DNA of 64,000 nt from Saccharothrix australiensis (GTDB lineage Bacteria; Actinomycetota; Actinomycetes; Mycobacteriales; Pseudonocardiaceae), in assembly GCF_003634935.1 (NCBI RefSeq), contig NZ_RBXO01000001.1:7217501-7281500 (forward strand). Direction: 5' to 3'. The position numbers were made by a program, and so were the translations under genes. Positions 27,792-38,154 of this stretch are shown here, one piece after another; positions within the stretch are counted from its first letter, which is position 1, and each line of letters begins with the position of its first letter. Under the pieces are notes generated by a model, which ran no database searches, had not been told where the DNA came from, and saw only the letters and a list, made by a program, of their open reading frames with translations.

Positions 27792-28024
27792 GCACGTGTC
27801 CGGCGGTGGGCTGTCCATGCGCCGGTTTGGCGGCTGGTGGCGTCGCTCTGGCGGCGGCCCTGCGGCGCGCCGTGGCGGCCTGCGCTGCCTGTGCTGGGCG
27901 GGCCGGCCGCCCTCGCGGCCGGGTCCTGTGTTGGGCGGGGCGGCCGGCGCTGTGCCGAGCGGGGCTGCGCGGGTGGGGTGCGGATGGGGTGCGGAGGTGG
28001 TGGGCGTTGTGGTTCCCGGCACGG

Positions 28025-28051
28025 CCCCCGGCGCGCAGAGGACGCCGGGGG
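28025..28051 (-). terminator. hpf terminator
   Basis: Perfect nine-bp stem CCCCCGGCG (28025-28033) with its complement (28043-28051), 27 bases after the hpf stop. Confidence 0.8.
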
Positions 28052-28078
28052 TCGCGGAGGTGTCGGGGGCCGGCTCCC

Positions 28079-28777
28079 TCAGGCCAGCCGGATCACGCCG
28101 TAGTCGAATCCCTTCCGGCGGTAGACGACGCTCGGGCGTCCGCAGTCGGCGTCCGCGAACAGGTAGAAGTCGTGGCCGACCAGCTCCATCTCGTAGAGGG
28201 CCTGGTCGACGGTCATCGGCTTGGCCGCGTGCTCCTTCTCGCGCACGATCCGGCCGGGCAGGTTGTCCTCGATCTCCTCGTCCCAGCGTTGCTGCGCGGG
28301 CACTTCCGCCATGCCCCCGTAGGCCGCCTCGGGCTCGTTCTCGGCTTCCAGGACCGCCGTGTGGCCCAGCCACATCCCCTGCGCTTGTCCGTCCTGGTCG
28401 GTGCGGGTCGGCGCGACCGACGCGCCCAGTCCGCTGGTCGCCTCCGCGACCGAAGTCGGACCCCGGCGCCCGTGGTGCACCCGCCGGCGGTCATGCGAGC
28501 GGCGCAGTCGGCTCTCCAGCTTGGCTACCGCGGCGTCCAGGGCGGCGTAGAAGTCGCCCGCGCACGCTTCCGACCGGATTACCGGGCCCCTGCCCTTGCC
28601 CGTGATCTCCACGCGCTGGCAGTTCTTCGACTGCCTCCGGTTCGGCTCGTGGAACAGCTCCACGTCGAAGCGGATGACCTTCCGGTCGTATCGTTCGAGC
28701 CTGGCCAGCTTCTCACCGACGTGCACCCGGTAGTGATCGGGCACCTCGACGTTGCGGCCCTTAACGACGATGTCCAT
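28079..28777 (-). CDS. hpf: Long-form ribosome hibernation promoting factor
   Basis: Dimerises idle 70S ribosomes into 100S particles. The 232-residue protein has the N-terminal S30AE/YfiA domain (MDIVVKGRNVEVPDHYRVHVGEK to about 100) and the C-terminal dimerisation domain (KPMTVDQALYEMELVGHDFYLFADAD...VVYRRKGFDYGVIRL). A long flexible linker of about 70 residues joins them. Length and C domain show the long form found in most bacteria outside the gamma-proteobacteria. ATG follows GGGAGG by six bases. The secA-hpf-comF order is conserved in mycobacteria. Confidence 0.96.
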   Translation of the reverse strand: MDIVVKGRNVEVPDHYRVHVGEKLARLERYDRKVIRFDVELFHEPNRRQSKNCQRVEITGKGRGPVIRSEACAGDFYAALDAAVAKLESRLRRSHDRRRVHHGRRGPTSVAEATSGLGASVAPTRTDQDGQAQGMWLGHTAVLEAENEPEAAYGGMAEVPAQQRWDEEIEDNLPGRIVREKEHAAKPMTVDQALYEMELVGHDFYLFADADCGRPSVVYRRKGFDYGVIRLA

Positions 28778-29205
28778 ACACGACCTCCCTCGCGTTGCTG
28801 CGAGCTATGGCATTGGATCGCTGCGCACCGGTCCCGCGATCGCCTTCGCGGTTCGTCGCCGAGAGTTGTCCTCAGCGCTCCACCGGCGCCAGGGTCATGG
28901 GCTGTTCGCCTCCTCCCCGCGTGCCGGGAACGCTGATAGCGGTGCACGTTAGCCCGGTATTCGCCGCTGCGACAGCCCCCGAGGCGGGGGATCTCCATGA
29001 TTTTCCGGTCGTGACGCTCAGCGACGGCGACGCGGCGCCGGCCGCGCCCCGAGCGGGCGGGCCGGCCTGACGCCGCGGCACCGGCTCACCCGGACGGCCG
29101 CGCCACCAGCCGACATCCGTCGGCACGGCGACTGCGGCGAACGGCCTGCGCACGCGGGTCATATCCGGCCAACGGCCGAACGCCCCGCGAGGTTCCCGCC
29201 CGAAA
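28778..29205. other. hpf upstream region
   Basis: About 430 bases between comF and hpf. A CCCCC/GGGGG mini-hairpin lies at about 28977-28991. No gene is recognised; it presumably holds the hpf promoter. Confidence 0.4.
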
Positions 29206-29844
29206 TCACCCGTCCGGGTGGGCTCGGTACGCCGTCGTCAGCGTCAGGACGGCGGTTACCCCGTACCCGCCCGCTTTCAACGCCGAAACGCACGCCGACG
29301 TCGTCGCACCCGTCGTGACCACGTCGTCCAGCACCACGACCGGCGATCCCGGCGGCGGCAACCCGCACCGCACCAGCCGCACGCGGCCCGCCAGGTTCGC
29401 CCTCCTGGCCGCCGCGTCGAGCCCGACCGACTCCCCGACACCCGGCCCGAACGCCAGCGCGGGGGCCACCGCGAGGCCCGCGGCCCGCGCTGCTCCCACC
29501 AGGTGGGAACCACCGCGCCGGCGCGCGGCCGCGCGGCGTGACGGCGCGGGCACCAACCACGCATTGCCGGCGCCGCCCGGATACGCGACCGGAAGGGCGG
29601 GCACGGCCGCCGCCAACAACGCACCGAACACGCGGGCGAGGTCTCGCCGCCCGCGCTCTTTGAACGCGAGCACGAGTTCCCGAGCCGCGCCCGCGTAATC
29701 CGCCAACGCGAACAACGGCGGGCCTTTGCCGGGCACGCGGACCCGCCTCGGCGGGCCGAACGACGAGAGGCAGCGCGCGCAGCAGCTCGTGCCCTCGGCA
29801 CGACAGCCCGCGCAACGGGGTGGGAACAGCAGGTTGATCAGCAC
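29206..29844 (-). CDS. comF: ComF-family phosphoribosyltransferase
   Basis: PRTase-fold protein of 212 residues related to the competence protein ComF/GntX. It has an N-terminal zinc ribbon (PPRCAGC...CCARC), FKERGRRDLARVFG, LVPAPSRRAAARRRGGSHL and the PRPP loop VVVLDDVVTTGATT near 165-178. The role in actinobacteria is not established; DNA uptake or nucleotide salvage has been suggested for the family. GTG start without a clear ribosome site. Confidence 0.9.
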   Translation of the reverse strand: MLINLLFPPRCAGCRAEGTSCCARCLSSFGPPRRVRVPGKGPPLFALADYAGAARELVLAFKERGRRDLARVFGALLAAAVPALPVAYPGGAGNAWLVPAPSRRAAARRRGGSHLVGAARAAGLAVAPALAFGPGVGESVGLDAAARRANLAGRVRLVRCGLPPPGSPVVVLDDVVTTGATTSACVSALKAGGYGVTAVLTLTTAYRAHPDG

Positions 29845-29929
29845 GTGATCGAGCTTGCCGGCGGGGTCTGACGATTTTCGCGTGCGGCGGGGTCGGAACT
29901 GAGGGCGCTCCCCTGGAGCTTCTCAGGTT

Positions 29930-31663
29930 TCAGCCGGGGTAGAAAGCCTGCGCGGTCGAATCCACCTTCACCGCGCTCGCCCGCCACACGTCCCCGACGT
30001 CCGCCGCGCTCCACAGCCCGCTCTGGTCGACGGCCACCACGTTGCGCCCCGGCGCGGCGCTCACCGAGTTCACCGGCACCGTCAGGTTCGACGTGTTGTA
30101 GCGCTCGATCCGGAGCCCGTCGATGTTGACCTTCGCGATCGGCCACGCCGCCAGCGACGTGCTCGCCACCAGCACGTCCTGCGCCAGCCAGTCCACCGAG
30201 AGCGCCGAGGTGCCCAGCACGGACGGGTGGAGGTTGCGCGGCAGCCGCAGCGACACCGAGTCCGTCCCGCGCACCACCGCCGCCACCACCAGCCGCCCGC
30301 CGACCACCGCCGCGACCCGCGTGCCGTCCCGCGACAGCCGCAGCTCGGTGATGCTGCCGAACAGGGTCAGCTCGGAGGCGTTCACCACGTTCGCCGTCCA
30401 CCCGGCGTCGGTCCGGACGACGCGGACCACGTTCGCGCCGTCGACCACGGTCCAGACCTCGGTGCTCGGCTCACCCGCCCGCCCGCTGAGCAGCCACGAC
30501 GGCCTGGTCAGCGTCGACGCGGGCAGGTCGACGGCCGCCAGCGGCTCCTCCAGGTCGCCCACCCGCAGCCGCACCGACTTCGCGTCCACCCGGCTGACGA
30601 CGGCCAGCTCCGTGCCGTCCAGCGACTGCGCGGCGCTGACCACCTGGTACTCGCCGGTGCCCGCCGGACCCCTCACCGGCTCGCCGCCGACCAGCCGCCG
30701 CACCTGGCCGCCGCTGGCCACCAGGCCGCTCTGGTCGGCGTCCGGCGTGATGAGGGCTTCACCGGACTGCACGTCGGCGGGCCGCCACTCGGCCTGGTCG
30801 GTCGAGATGGGCGCGCCCTCGACGAGGATGCGGATGCGGCTGCTGGTCACGCCCGCCAGCGACTTCACCACCTGCGCCACGATCAGCTTGCGCGCCTGCG
30901 CGGTGAGGTCGCCGACCTTGGTCAGGTCGACCTCCAGCGCGCCGTCGTCGGCCTCGTGGGTGTCCTTGCGCTGCGCCGCGCCGTTCGGGATGGCCGTCGC
31001 CAGCGCGCCCCGCAGGCCCGAGCCGGGTCCCTTGAGCAGCAGCTCCGTGACGCGGCGCGGGATCGACGTGGACGGCGGCACCACCACGTAGCGCGGGTCG
31101 GGCACCAGGGCGCCGAAGTCCGGGTTGTAGAAGTAGAGGGTGACCCGGCGGTAGTTGCCCTGGAACCCGACGAGCGGCACGTAGATGCCCTTGGGCGGGT
31201 CCGAGATGCGCCACTCGCCGTCCTGGTCGGCCTTGATGCCGATGGGCGCGGTGAGGGTGCCCACGCGCTCCACGAACGAGTTGTCGGGCTCCAGCGAGCC
31301 GACGTTCCTGCCCTGGAGCAGGACCGTCCGGTGCTTGTCGTCGGACGACAGGTCGCCGCCGGTCGGGACCGTGTTGAAGGTCGTGTCGATGATGGTCGGC
31401 GCGACCTTGGTGTCCCAGCTCTGCCTGGCCTCCTCGGTGAGGTACGCCTTGGCGGCGGCGTAGTCGCCCTCCGGGTTGGCCGAGGCGTTGACGAACTCGC
31501 GGACCAGGCTCAGCGGGTCGATGCCCTTGGCCGGCTTGGGCGCGGCGGCCTCGGTCGCGCTGCCCGCCGACGGGTTCACCGGGATCGCCGACGTCCTGGT
31601 GGGTATCGCGGCGCAGCCCGTCAGGGCGAGCACGCTCGCGAGCACCGCTGCCAGCCGCTTCAC
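29930..31663 (-). CDS. lpqB: Lipoprotein LpqB (MtrAB accessory)
   Basis: Envelope lipoprotein of 577 residues that acts with the sensor kinase MtrB. Signal peptide with lipobox LTGC puts the lipidated Cys at 17. It is followed by the GerMN (sporulation/spore germination) domain and a beta-propeller-like C-terminal half, the standard LpqB layout. GTG overlaps the mtrB stop by four bases (GTGA) and has AGGAGG in front. Last gene of the mtrA-mtrB-lpqB operon. Confidence 0.96.
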   Translation of the reverse strand: MKRLAAVLASVLALTGCAAIPTRTSAIPVNPSAGSATEAAAPKPAKGIDPLSLVREFVNASANPEGDYAAAKAYLTEEARQSWDTKVAPTIIDTTFNTVPTGGDLSSDDKHRTVLLQGRNVGSLEPDNSFVERVGTLTAPIGIKADQDGEWRISDPPKGIYVPLVGFQGNYRRVTLYFYNPDFGALVPDPRYVVVPPSTSIPRRVTELLLKGPGSGLRGALATAIPNGAAQRKDTHEADDGALEVDLTKVGDLTAQARKLIVAQVVKSLAGVTSSRIRILVEGAPISTDQAEWRPADVQSGEALITPDADQSGLVASGGQVRRLVGGEPVRGPAGTGEYQVVSAAQSLDGTELAVVSRVDAKSVRLRVGDLEEPLAAVDLPASTLTRPSWLLSGRAGEPSTEVWTVVDGANVVRVVRTDAGWTANVVNASELTLFGSITELRLSRDGTRVAAVVGGRLVVAAVVRGTDSVSLRLPRNLHPSVLGTSALSVDWLAQDVLVASTSLAAWPIAKVNIDGLRIERYNTSNLTVPVNSVSAAPGRNVVAVDQSGLWSAADVGDVWRASAVKVDSTAQAFYPG

Positions 31664-33393
31664 CGAACCTCCTCGCGATCGCCCGCCACCGGCTCGGCGG
31701 GCTGCCAGGTGATCTCCTCCTCGGTCAGCTCCACCTCCTCGGCGGCGGGCTCCTCGGCCGCCGGTTCCGGCTCCGCCACCACGGCGGGCAGGTCGGGCGG
31801 CTCCAGCGGCAGCGGGCTGGCGGTCAGCTCGTGCCCGTGCCGGCAGGGCAGGGTCAGCCGGAACACCGCCCCGTACCCGCGCTCGCCCCACGCCTCCAGC
31901 CAGCCGCCGTGCAGCCGGGCGTCCTCCAGGCTGATCGACAGGCCCAGCCCGGTGCCGCCGGTGCGCCGGTTGCGCGACGGGTCGGCCCGCCAGAACCGGT
32001 TGAACACCAGGTCCGCCTCGCCGGGCCGCAGGCCGACGCCCCGGTCCCGCACGGTCACGGCCACCGCGTCGTCGTCGCCGCGCAGCGTCAGCTCCACCGG
32101 CAGGCCCTCGCCGTGGTCGATGGCGTTGGCGAGCAGGTTGCGCAGGATGCGCTCCACCCGCCGCGAGTCCAGCTCGGCGGTCACCTCGTGGTCGGGCAGG
32201 TCCATCACGATCTCGGTGCCGCTGCTGTTGGCGATGGCCCGCACCGAGTCGTGCGCGCGGCGCGCGAGGACGCGGATGTCCACCAGCTCGGCGGCCAGCT
32301 CCTCCACGCCCGCGTCCAGGCGGCTGATCTCCAGCAGGTCGCCGAGCAGCGACTCGAACCGGTCCAGCTCGTCCACCAGCAGCTCGGTGGAGCGGGCCAG
32401 GCCGCTCGGGAACTGCTCGCGGGACGCGTGCAGCACGTCCGCCGCCATCCGCACCGTCGTCAGCGGCGTGCGCAGCTCGTGCGACACGTCGGAGGTGAAC
32501 CGGCGCTGGAGCTGGCCGAACTCCTCAAGCTGGTGGATCTGCCGCTGGATGCTGGCGGCCATCTCGTTGTACGACTCGGCGAGCCGCGCCACGTCGTCCT
32601 CGCCGACCACGGGCATCCGCTCGTCCAGGCTGCCGTCGGCGAACCGCTCCGCGATCTCGGCGGCCTGCCGCACCGGGCGCACGACCTGCCGCGTCACCAG
32701 GTTCGCGATCACCGCGAGCAGCAGGAGCAGCACCAGGCCGCCGACGACCAGCGTCGACTGCACGACCTCGGCGGTGGCCTGCTCGCCGGTCAGCGGGAAC
32801 AGCAGGTACAGGTGCATGGCGCGGGCCGAGCTGTTCACCAGCTTGCCCACCACCAACAGGGTGGTGCTGCCGGTGCTGCGCTCGACGGTGACGATCTGGT
32901 AGCCCGCGCTGCCCCGTTCGAGCAGCTTGGTCAGGCCCTCCGGGACGTCCTGCCACGGACCGACGGCGGTCGGCAGCCCGTCCGCGCCGACGCCCGCCGG
33001 GTCCAGCAGCACCGGCTCGAACGCGCCCGCGCCGGACGACGTCGCGTCCAGCCCCGACCCGGCCGCGTTGATCTTGTTCAGCGCGGCGGTGAACCGGGAC
33101 TTCACGCTGTCCGGGCCGGGGTTCAGCCCGGACAGGTCCGGCTGCACGGCCGCCGCGCTCGCCTCCGCCTGCCGGATCGCCGCGTCGGTCTTGGTCTCCA
33201 GCAGCTGGCCGGTGATCTGCACCTGGAGCACCATGCCCAGCACGAACACCACGGCGGAGGACAGCGCGAGCGTGCTGACCACGACCCGCAGCTGGAGGGA
33301 CCGCCGCCACAGCTCGCCGAACGCGGCGGCGCCGCGCCGCGCGCCCTCGACCCCGCGGCGCAGTTCGCGGACCGCGGAATCAAGCGCGCTCAT
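31660..33393 (-). CDS. mtrB: Sensor histidine kinase MtrB
   Basis: Membrane sensor of the MtrAB system that links cell-wall and division status to transcription. In 577 residues: TM1 about 36-58, extracytoplasmic sensor 60-210, TM2 about 212-234, HAMP to about 288, HisKA with phospho-acceptor His305 in FTSDVSHELRTPL, HATPase with LLANAIDHGEG and GTGLGLSI, and a Glu-rich cytoplasmic tail of about 80 residues. It starts ten bases after mtrA and overlaps lpqB. Confidence 0.97.
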   Translation of the reverse strand: MSALDSAVRELRRGVEGARRGAAAFGELWRRSLQLRVVVSTLALSSAVVFVLGMVLQVQITGQLLETKTDAAIRQAEASAAAVQPDLSGLNPGPDSVKSRFTAALNKINAAGSGLDATSSGAGAFEPVLLDPAGVGADGLPTAVGPWQDVPEGLTKLLERGSAGYQIVTVERSTGSTTLLVVGKLVNSSARAMHLYLLFPLTGEQATAEVVQSTLVVGGLVLLLLLAVIANLVTRQVVRPVRQAAEIAERFADGSLDERMPVVGEDDVARLAESYNEMAASIQRQIHQLEEFGQLQRRFTSDVSHELRTPLTTVRMAADVLHASREQFPSGLARSTELLVDELDRFESLLGDLLEISRLDAGVEELAAELVDIRVLARRAHDSVRAIANSSGTEIVMDLPDHEVTAELDSRRVERILRNLLANAIDHGEGLPVELTLRGDDDAVAVTVRDRGVGLRPGEADLVFNRFWRADPSRNRRTGGTGLGLSISLEDARLHGGWLEAWGERGYGAVFRLTLPCRHGHELTASPLPLEPPDLPAVVAEPEPAAEEPAAEEVELTEEEITWQPAEPVAGDREEVR

Positions 33394-33403
33394 CGGGCAC
33401 CGA

Positions 33404-34090
33404 TCACGGAGGACCCGCCTTGTACCCGACGCCGCGGACGGTCAGCACCACCTCGGGGTGCTCCGGGTCGCGCTCGACCTTGGAGCGCAGGCGCTGCACG
33501 TGGACGTTCACCAGCCGGGTGTCCGCCGCGTGCCGGTAGCCCCACACCTGCTCCAGCAGCACCTCGCGGGTGAACACCTGGCGCGGCTTGCGGGCCAGCG
33601 CCACCAGCAGGTCGAACTCCAGCGGGGTGAGCTGGATCGGCCTGCCCTCGCGCAGCACCTCGTGACCGGGCACGTCGATGGTCAGGTCCCCGATCTGGAG
33701 CACCTCGGCGGGCTCGGCCTCGGTGCGGCGCAGGCGGGCGCGGATGCGCGCCACCAGCTCCTTCGGCTTGAACGGCTTGACCACGTAGTCGTCCGCGCCG
33801 GACTCCAGGCCCAGCACCACGTCCACGGTGTCGCTCTTCGCGGTGAGCATGACGATCGGGACGCCCGACTCCGAGCGGATCGCCTTGCACACGTCGATGC
33901 CGTTCATGCCGGGCAGCATGAGGTCGAGCAGGACCAGGTCCGGTTTCAACTCGCGGAGCGCGGGCAGCGCGCGGGCGCCATCGGCCACCACCGCGGTATC
34001 GAAACCCTCGCCCCGCAGCACGATGGTCAGCATCTCCGCCAGAGCGGGGTCGTCGTCCACCACGAGCACGCGTGCCTTCATACCCGACAT
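33404..34090 (-). CDS. mtrA: Response regulator MtrA
   Basis: OmpR-family regulator of 228 residues, essential in mycobacteria. Receiver domain with VVDDDPALAEMLTIVLRGEGFDTAV, phospho-acceptor Asp56 (LVLLDLMLPGMNGIDVC) and KPFKPKELVAR; winged-helix DNA-binding domain ending VRGVGYKAGPP. The sequence is almost colinear with M. tuberculosis MtrA. ATG 34090 is taken; an ATG three codons later is possible. The 169 bases before it, up to tmk, hold the operon promoter. Confidence 0.97.
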   Translation of the reverse strand: MSGMKARVLVVDDDPALAEMLTIVLRGEGFDTAVVADGARALPALRELKPDLVLLDLMLPGMNGIDVCKAIRSESGVPIVMLTAKSDTVDVVLGLESGADDYVVKPFKPKELVARIRARLRRTEAEPAEVLQIGDLTIDVPGHEVLREGRPIQLTPLEFDLLVALARKPRQVFTREVLLEQVWGYRHAADTRLVNVHVQRLRSKVERDPEHPEVVLTVRGVGYKAGPP

Positions 34091-34259
34091 CGTCCCACTC
34101 GCGGTCGGGCCCCCACGCACCACCCGGTGCTCATCACCGCTGGTCGCCGCACGGGTCCGCACGGCCATCGTCCTGGGTCGCCGTTCCACGTGCCCCACCT
34201 CGCCTCACCGCGCGCTCCCCGTCAGCGACTCATCGGCCTGGTGGTCACGTTTCGTTACC

Positions 34260-34910
34260 TCATGGAGTCCAATGGGTGAAATGCCGGTCGAGCAGACCCT
34301 CCACCCGCACCTCGGCGGTGCCGTCGACGACCTCCCACGGCGACAGCCAGTGCGCGGCGGCGAGCCCGTCGTACACGGACGCGCAGCGGCCCTGGAGGTC
34401 GTCGTCGGACTCGTAGAGGTCCCGCTCGCGCCGCTCGGCGCTCTCCCGGTGGGCGGCCCGGTCCGCCGCGACGGCCCTCGGCACGCGCAGCAGCAGCTGG
34501 AGGTCCGGGACGGGCACGCCGAACCGGTCGACCTCGAAGGCGCGCACCCACTCGACGAACGCGCCGTCGGCGCCCTGCCGGAGGCGGGCCGCGCCGTAGG
34601 CGGCGTTCGAGGCGACGTACCGGTCGAGCAGGACGACGTCGTGGTCGGCCAGCTCCTGCCGGAGCCGGTCGGCCGCGCCCCGGCGGTCGAGCGCGTAGAG
34701 CACCGCCATCCCGTGCACGGAGTCCGTGAGGTCGCCCAGCCTGCCGTGCAGGGCGTCCCGCACGAGATCGGCGTGCACGTCCTCGTCGTACCGGGGGAAC
34801 GCGCCGGTGGCGACCTTGCGGCCGCGGGCGGTGAGCGCGTCGGTGAGCGCCTTGGCGAGGGTGCGCTTGCCCGCGCCGTCCAGACCCTCGATCACCACGA
34901 GTTTTCCCAC
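34260..34910 (-). CDS. tmk: Thymidylate kinase
   Basis: dTMP kinase of 216 residues for dTTP synthesis. P-loop FIEGLDGAGKRTL-type segment (VIEGLDGAGKR), the VVLLDRYVASNAAYG DR(Y/H) motif and a LID region with Arg-rich stretch (ESAERRERDLYE). GTG lies six bases after TAGGGT on the minus strand (34922-34917), so a leaderless start is expected. It is upstream of mtrA as in mycobacteria, and divergent from the HTH gene. Confidence 0.94.
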   Translation of the reverse strand: MGKLVVIEGLDGAGKRTLAKALTDALTARGRKVATGAFPRYDEDVHADLVRDALHGRLGDLTDSVHGMAVLYALDRRGAADRLRQELADHDVVLLDRYVASNAAYGAARLRQGADGAFVEWVRAFEVDRFGVPVPDLQLLLRVPRAVAADRAAHRESAERRERDLYESDDDLQGRCASVYDGLAAAHWLSPWEVVDGTAEVRVEGLLDRHFTHWTP

Positions 34911-35000
34911 GCCACCACCCTAAGGGGCGGCGCGAAACCTCGATCGGCGGCATCATGTCGCCCAGTCGGGTGACTGGAGATCTTTCTCTCACCAGATCGA

Positions 35001-36020
35001 GTGACTACGGTGAACCCCATTTCAGGTCCGTGCGAAAGGGTGGTGGCCGCGGTGACCGCGGATTCCGGACCGGTCGACCATCCGGTGGTCCACCCACCAG
35101 CCCTGCCCAGCGCCCTCGCCGAGACCCTGCGCTACGGCCCGTTCCACCGCGCGCTGCACGACGCCATCGCCCACCGGGGGCTGTCCCTGGCGCGGCTGCG
35201 GGCGCACCTGGAGCAGCAGGGCGTCCAGGTCGGGCAGTCCACCCTCAGCTACTGGCAGCGGGGCCTGCGCCACCCCGAGGTGCCGCGCGCCATCGCGACC
35301 GTGCGCGCGCTGGAGACGGTGCTGCGGCTGCCCGCCGACTCGCTGGTGACGCTCGTCGGCAACCGCCCGCAGCCGAGGCTGCCGCGCCCGGCGTTCACGG
35401 AGCTGGCCAACGCGTGGGTGCGGACCGCGCCGCTGCTGGCCGAGTTCGAGGCCGTGCCGGAGAGCGCGCGGGCCAACGCCGACCTCGAAGTGCTGTCCGT
35501 GCACGACACCGTGCTCGTCGGGGCGCAGCGCGAGCAGCGCTCCATCAGCACGCGGCTCGTCGTGCGGGCGCTGCGCGGCGGACCCGACCGGTACCTGGCC
35601 GTGCACCAGGGCGACGAGGGGTGCACGATCGACAACGCCCTGGTGCGGCCCGCCGAGGGCTGCCGGCAGGGCAGGCTGCGCCGGCAGAGCGCGTCGCGGG
35701 GGCTGGCGTTCGAGCTGCTCTTCGACCGGCGGCTGGCGGAGGGCGAGGAGCACGTCTTCGGCTTCACGGTGGTGGACGACACGGGCGGCCCGACCCCCGG
35801 CCACCACCGGACGTTCCGCGAACCGTGCCGGGGCTACCTGCTGCAACTGGCGTTCAACCGCCGGGCGCTACCGGCGCGGTGCACCAAGCAGTTCCGCGCG
35901 GACGCCAGGGCCATGCCGGTGGACGTGGAGGAGCTGGTGTGCGGGCTGGGCGGGGTGGCCAGCGCGTACTTCACCGACGTCGGTCCGGGCATAGCCGGCA
36001 TCGGCGTGGAGTGGAGTTGA
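35001..36020 (+). CDS. Helix-turn-helix regulator-like protein
   Basis: Protein of 339 residues with an N-terminal HTH-type domain (about 49-112) including the recognition-like GVQVGQSTLSYWQRGLRHPEVP and ALETVLRLP. A beta-rich C-terminal domain of unknown fold follows (RGLAFELLFDRRLAEGEEHVFGF). Resembles actinomycete XRE/HTH proteins of unknown target. The start is uncertain: GTG 35001, GTG 35010 and a GTG near 35044 are all in frame. It is divergent from tmk. Confidence 0.75.
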   Translation: MTTVNPISGPCERVVAAVTADSGPVDHPVVHPPALPSALAETLRYGPFHRALHDAIAHRGLSLARLRAHLEQQGVQVGQSTLSYWQRGLRHPEVPRAIATVRALETVLRLPADSLVTLVGNRPQPRLPRPAFTELANAWVRTAPLLAEFEAVPESARANADLEVLSVHDTVLVGAQREQRSISTRLVVRALRGGPDRYLAVHQGDEGCTIDNALVRPAEGCRQGRLRRQSASRGLAFELLFDRRLAEGEEHVFGFTVVDDTGGPTPGHHRTFREPCRGYLLQLAFNRRALPARCTKQFRADARAMPVDVEELVCGLGGVASAYFTDVGPGIAGIGVEWS

Positions 36021-36120
36021 AGAGCGGGGGTGGGGTGAAGAGGGGGGCGAGCGAGGGTCAGGGGCGAGCGGAGAGCGGGGCGGTTGGGAAGAACAGAAGC
36101 GGGTGCGGTTGGGCAGGGCG
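36021..36120. other. G-rich flank of repeat element
   Basis: About 100 bases almost free of C runs on plus (GAGCGGGG, GGGGTGAAGAGGGGGG). On the minus strand, downstream of ahcY and the element, this is C-rich and mirrors the C-rich flank at 36470-36540. Confidence 0.5.
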
Positions 36121-36462
36121 TAGAGCTGTGTTTAATTTGCCGCTCCTCCGTCGCGGCGGCTCGGCCGCCCTGTGGTCGGGCCGTCGCGCCTGATTTCCCG
36201 CCGATCTAAAAGCGTGATCGGCGGGAAATGAGGCGCGACAACCCGACGGCGGCCTCGCGGCGCGGGAACGAGTCGGGGGTGAGGGCGACGACTTGGTCGG
36301 GCCAGGGCCGATCCTGCTCCCGCGCCGCGAGGCCGCGTCGGGGTGTCGCGCCTCATTTCTTCGCGATCACGCTTTTCGATCGCGAAGAAATCAGGCGCGA
36401 TGGCCCGACTTCAGGCGGCCGAGCCGCCGAGGCGAAGCCGAGGCAAATCAAACACAGCTCTA
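36121..36462. repeat. Composite palindromic element, locus 3
   Basis: Nested inverted repeats over 342 bp. The outer 21-bp arms (36121-36141 with 36442-36462) match at 20 of 21 positions and begin TAGAGCTGTGTTT. Then come a small GC hairpin, GGCTCGGCCGCC (36158) mirrored by GGCGGCCGAGCC (36414), and two large hairpins in opposite orientation: 36184-36206/36216-36238 (loop TAAAAGCGT) and 36346-36368/36378-36400 (loop ACGCTTTTC). Inner 17-bp arms lie at 36251-36267 and 36318-36334. The bases directly outside GAGCTGTG are TA on both sides. No transposase frame is inside. Confidence 0.95.
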
Positions 36463-36469
36463 GTCACTG

Positions 36470-36545
36470 TCTCACCGCTCCCGCTTCGCTCTTCCCCCGC
36501 TCCCGCACCGCTCCCGCACCGCTCCCGCTTCGCTCCCCCGCCGCG
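36470..36545. repeat. C-rich CCGCTCCCGC repeats
   Basis: Six to seven imperfect copies of CCGCTCCCGCWY with almost no G runs on plus, immediately beyond the element and before the ahcY stop. Confidence 0.7.
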
Positions 36546-36560
36546 ACGGCGTCGCAGCGA

Positions 36561-38024
<1,464 letters not shown>

Positions 38025-38154
38025 CGCGGGTTCCTCCAAATTCGGGGTTCGACCGACCCTACCGCCCGCCACGCCGGTGGGCTCGGGTCGACGGCGACTG
38101 GGCAGTCATGCCCCACTATGGCTTGGCCGACGTGAGTCTCGCTGGAGGATTTTC

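Larger units (their letters stand above)
27051..28024. other. 1-kb non-coding, strand-asymmetric, minisatellite-rich region
   Basis: Strongly G-rich on plus (C-rich, G-poor on minus) between the hpf terminator and secA. It holds a 21-bp period repeat of KYGCGGGCTGTGG type (27286, 27307, 27328, 27349) and an 18-bp repeat (27740-27757, 27758-27775, partial third). The minus-strand frames translate to His/Pro/Arg-rich text without family resemblance. On the minus-strand transcript the C-rich, G-poor bias would suit Rho loading; this is inference. Confidence 0.55.

Noticed and set aside
27106..27795. 229-codon minus-strand frame in the secA-hpf gap
   Set aside because: His/Pro/Arg/Thr low-complexity text, no start signal, and it follows the minisatellite composition; treated as non-coding.
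30227..32902. Long plus-strand frame across lpqB and mtrB
   Set aside because: Antisense shadow; mtrB and lpqB are unambiguous.
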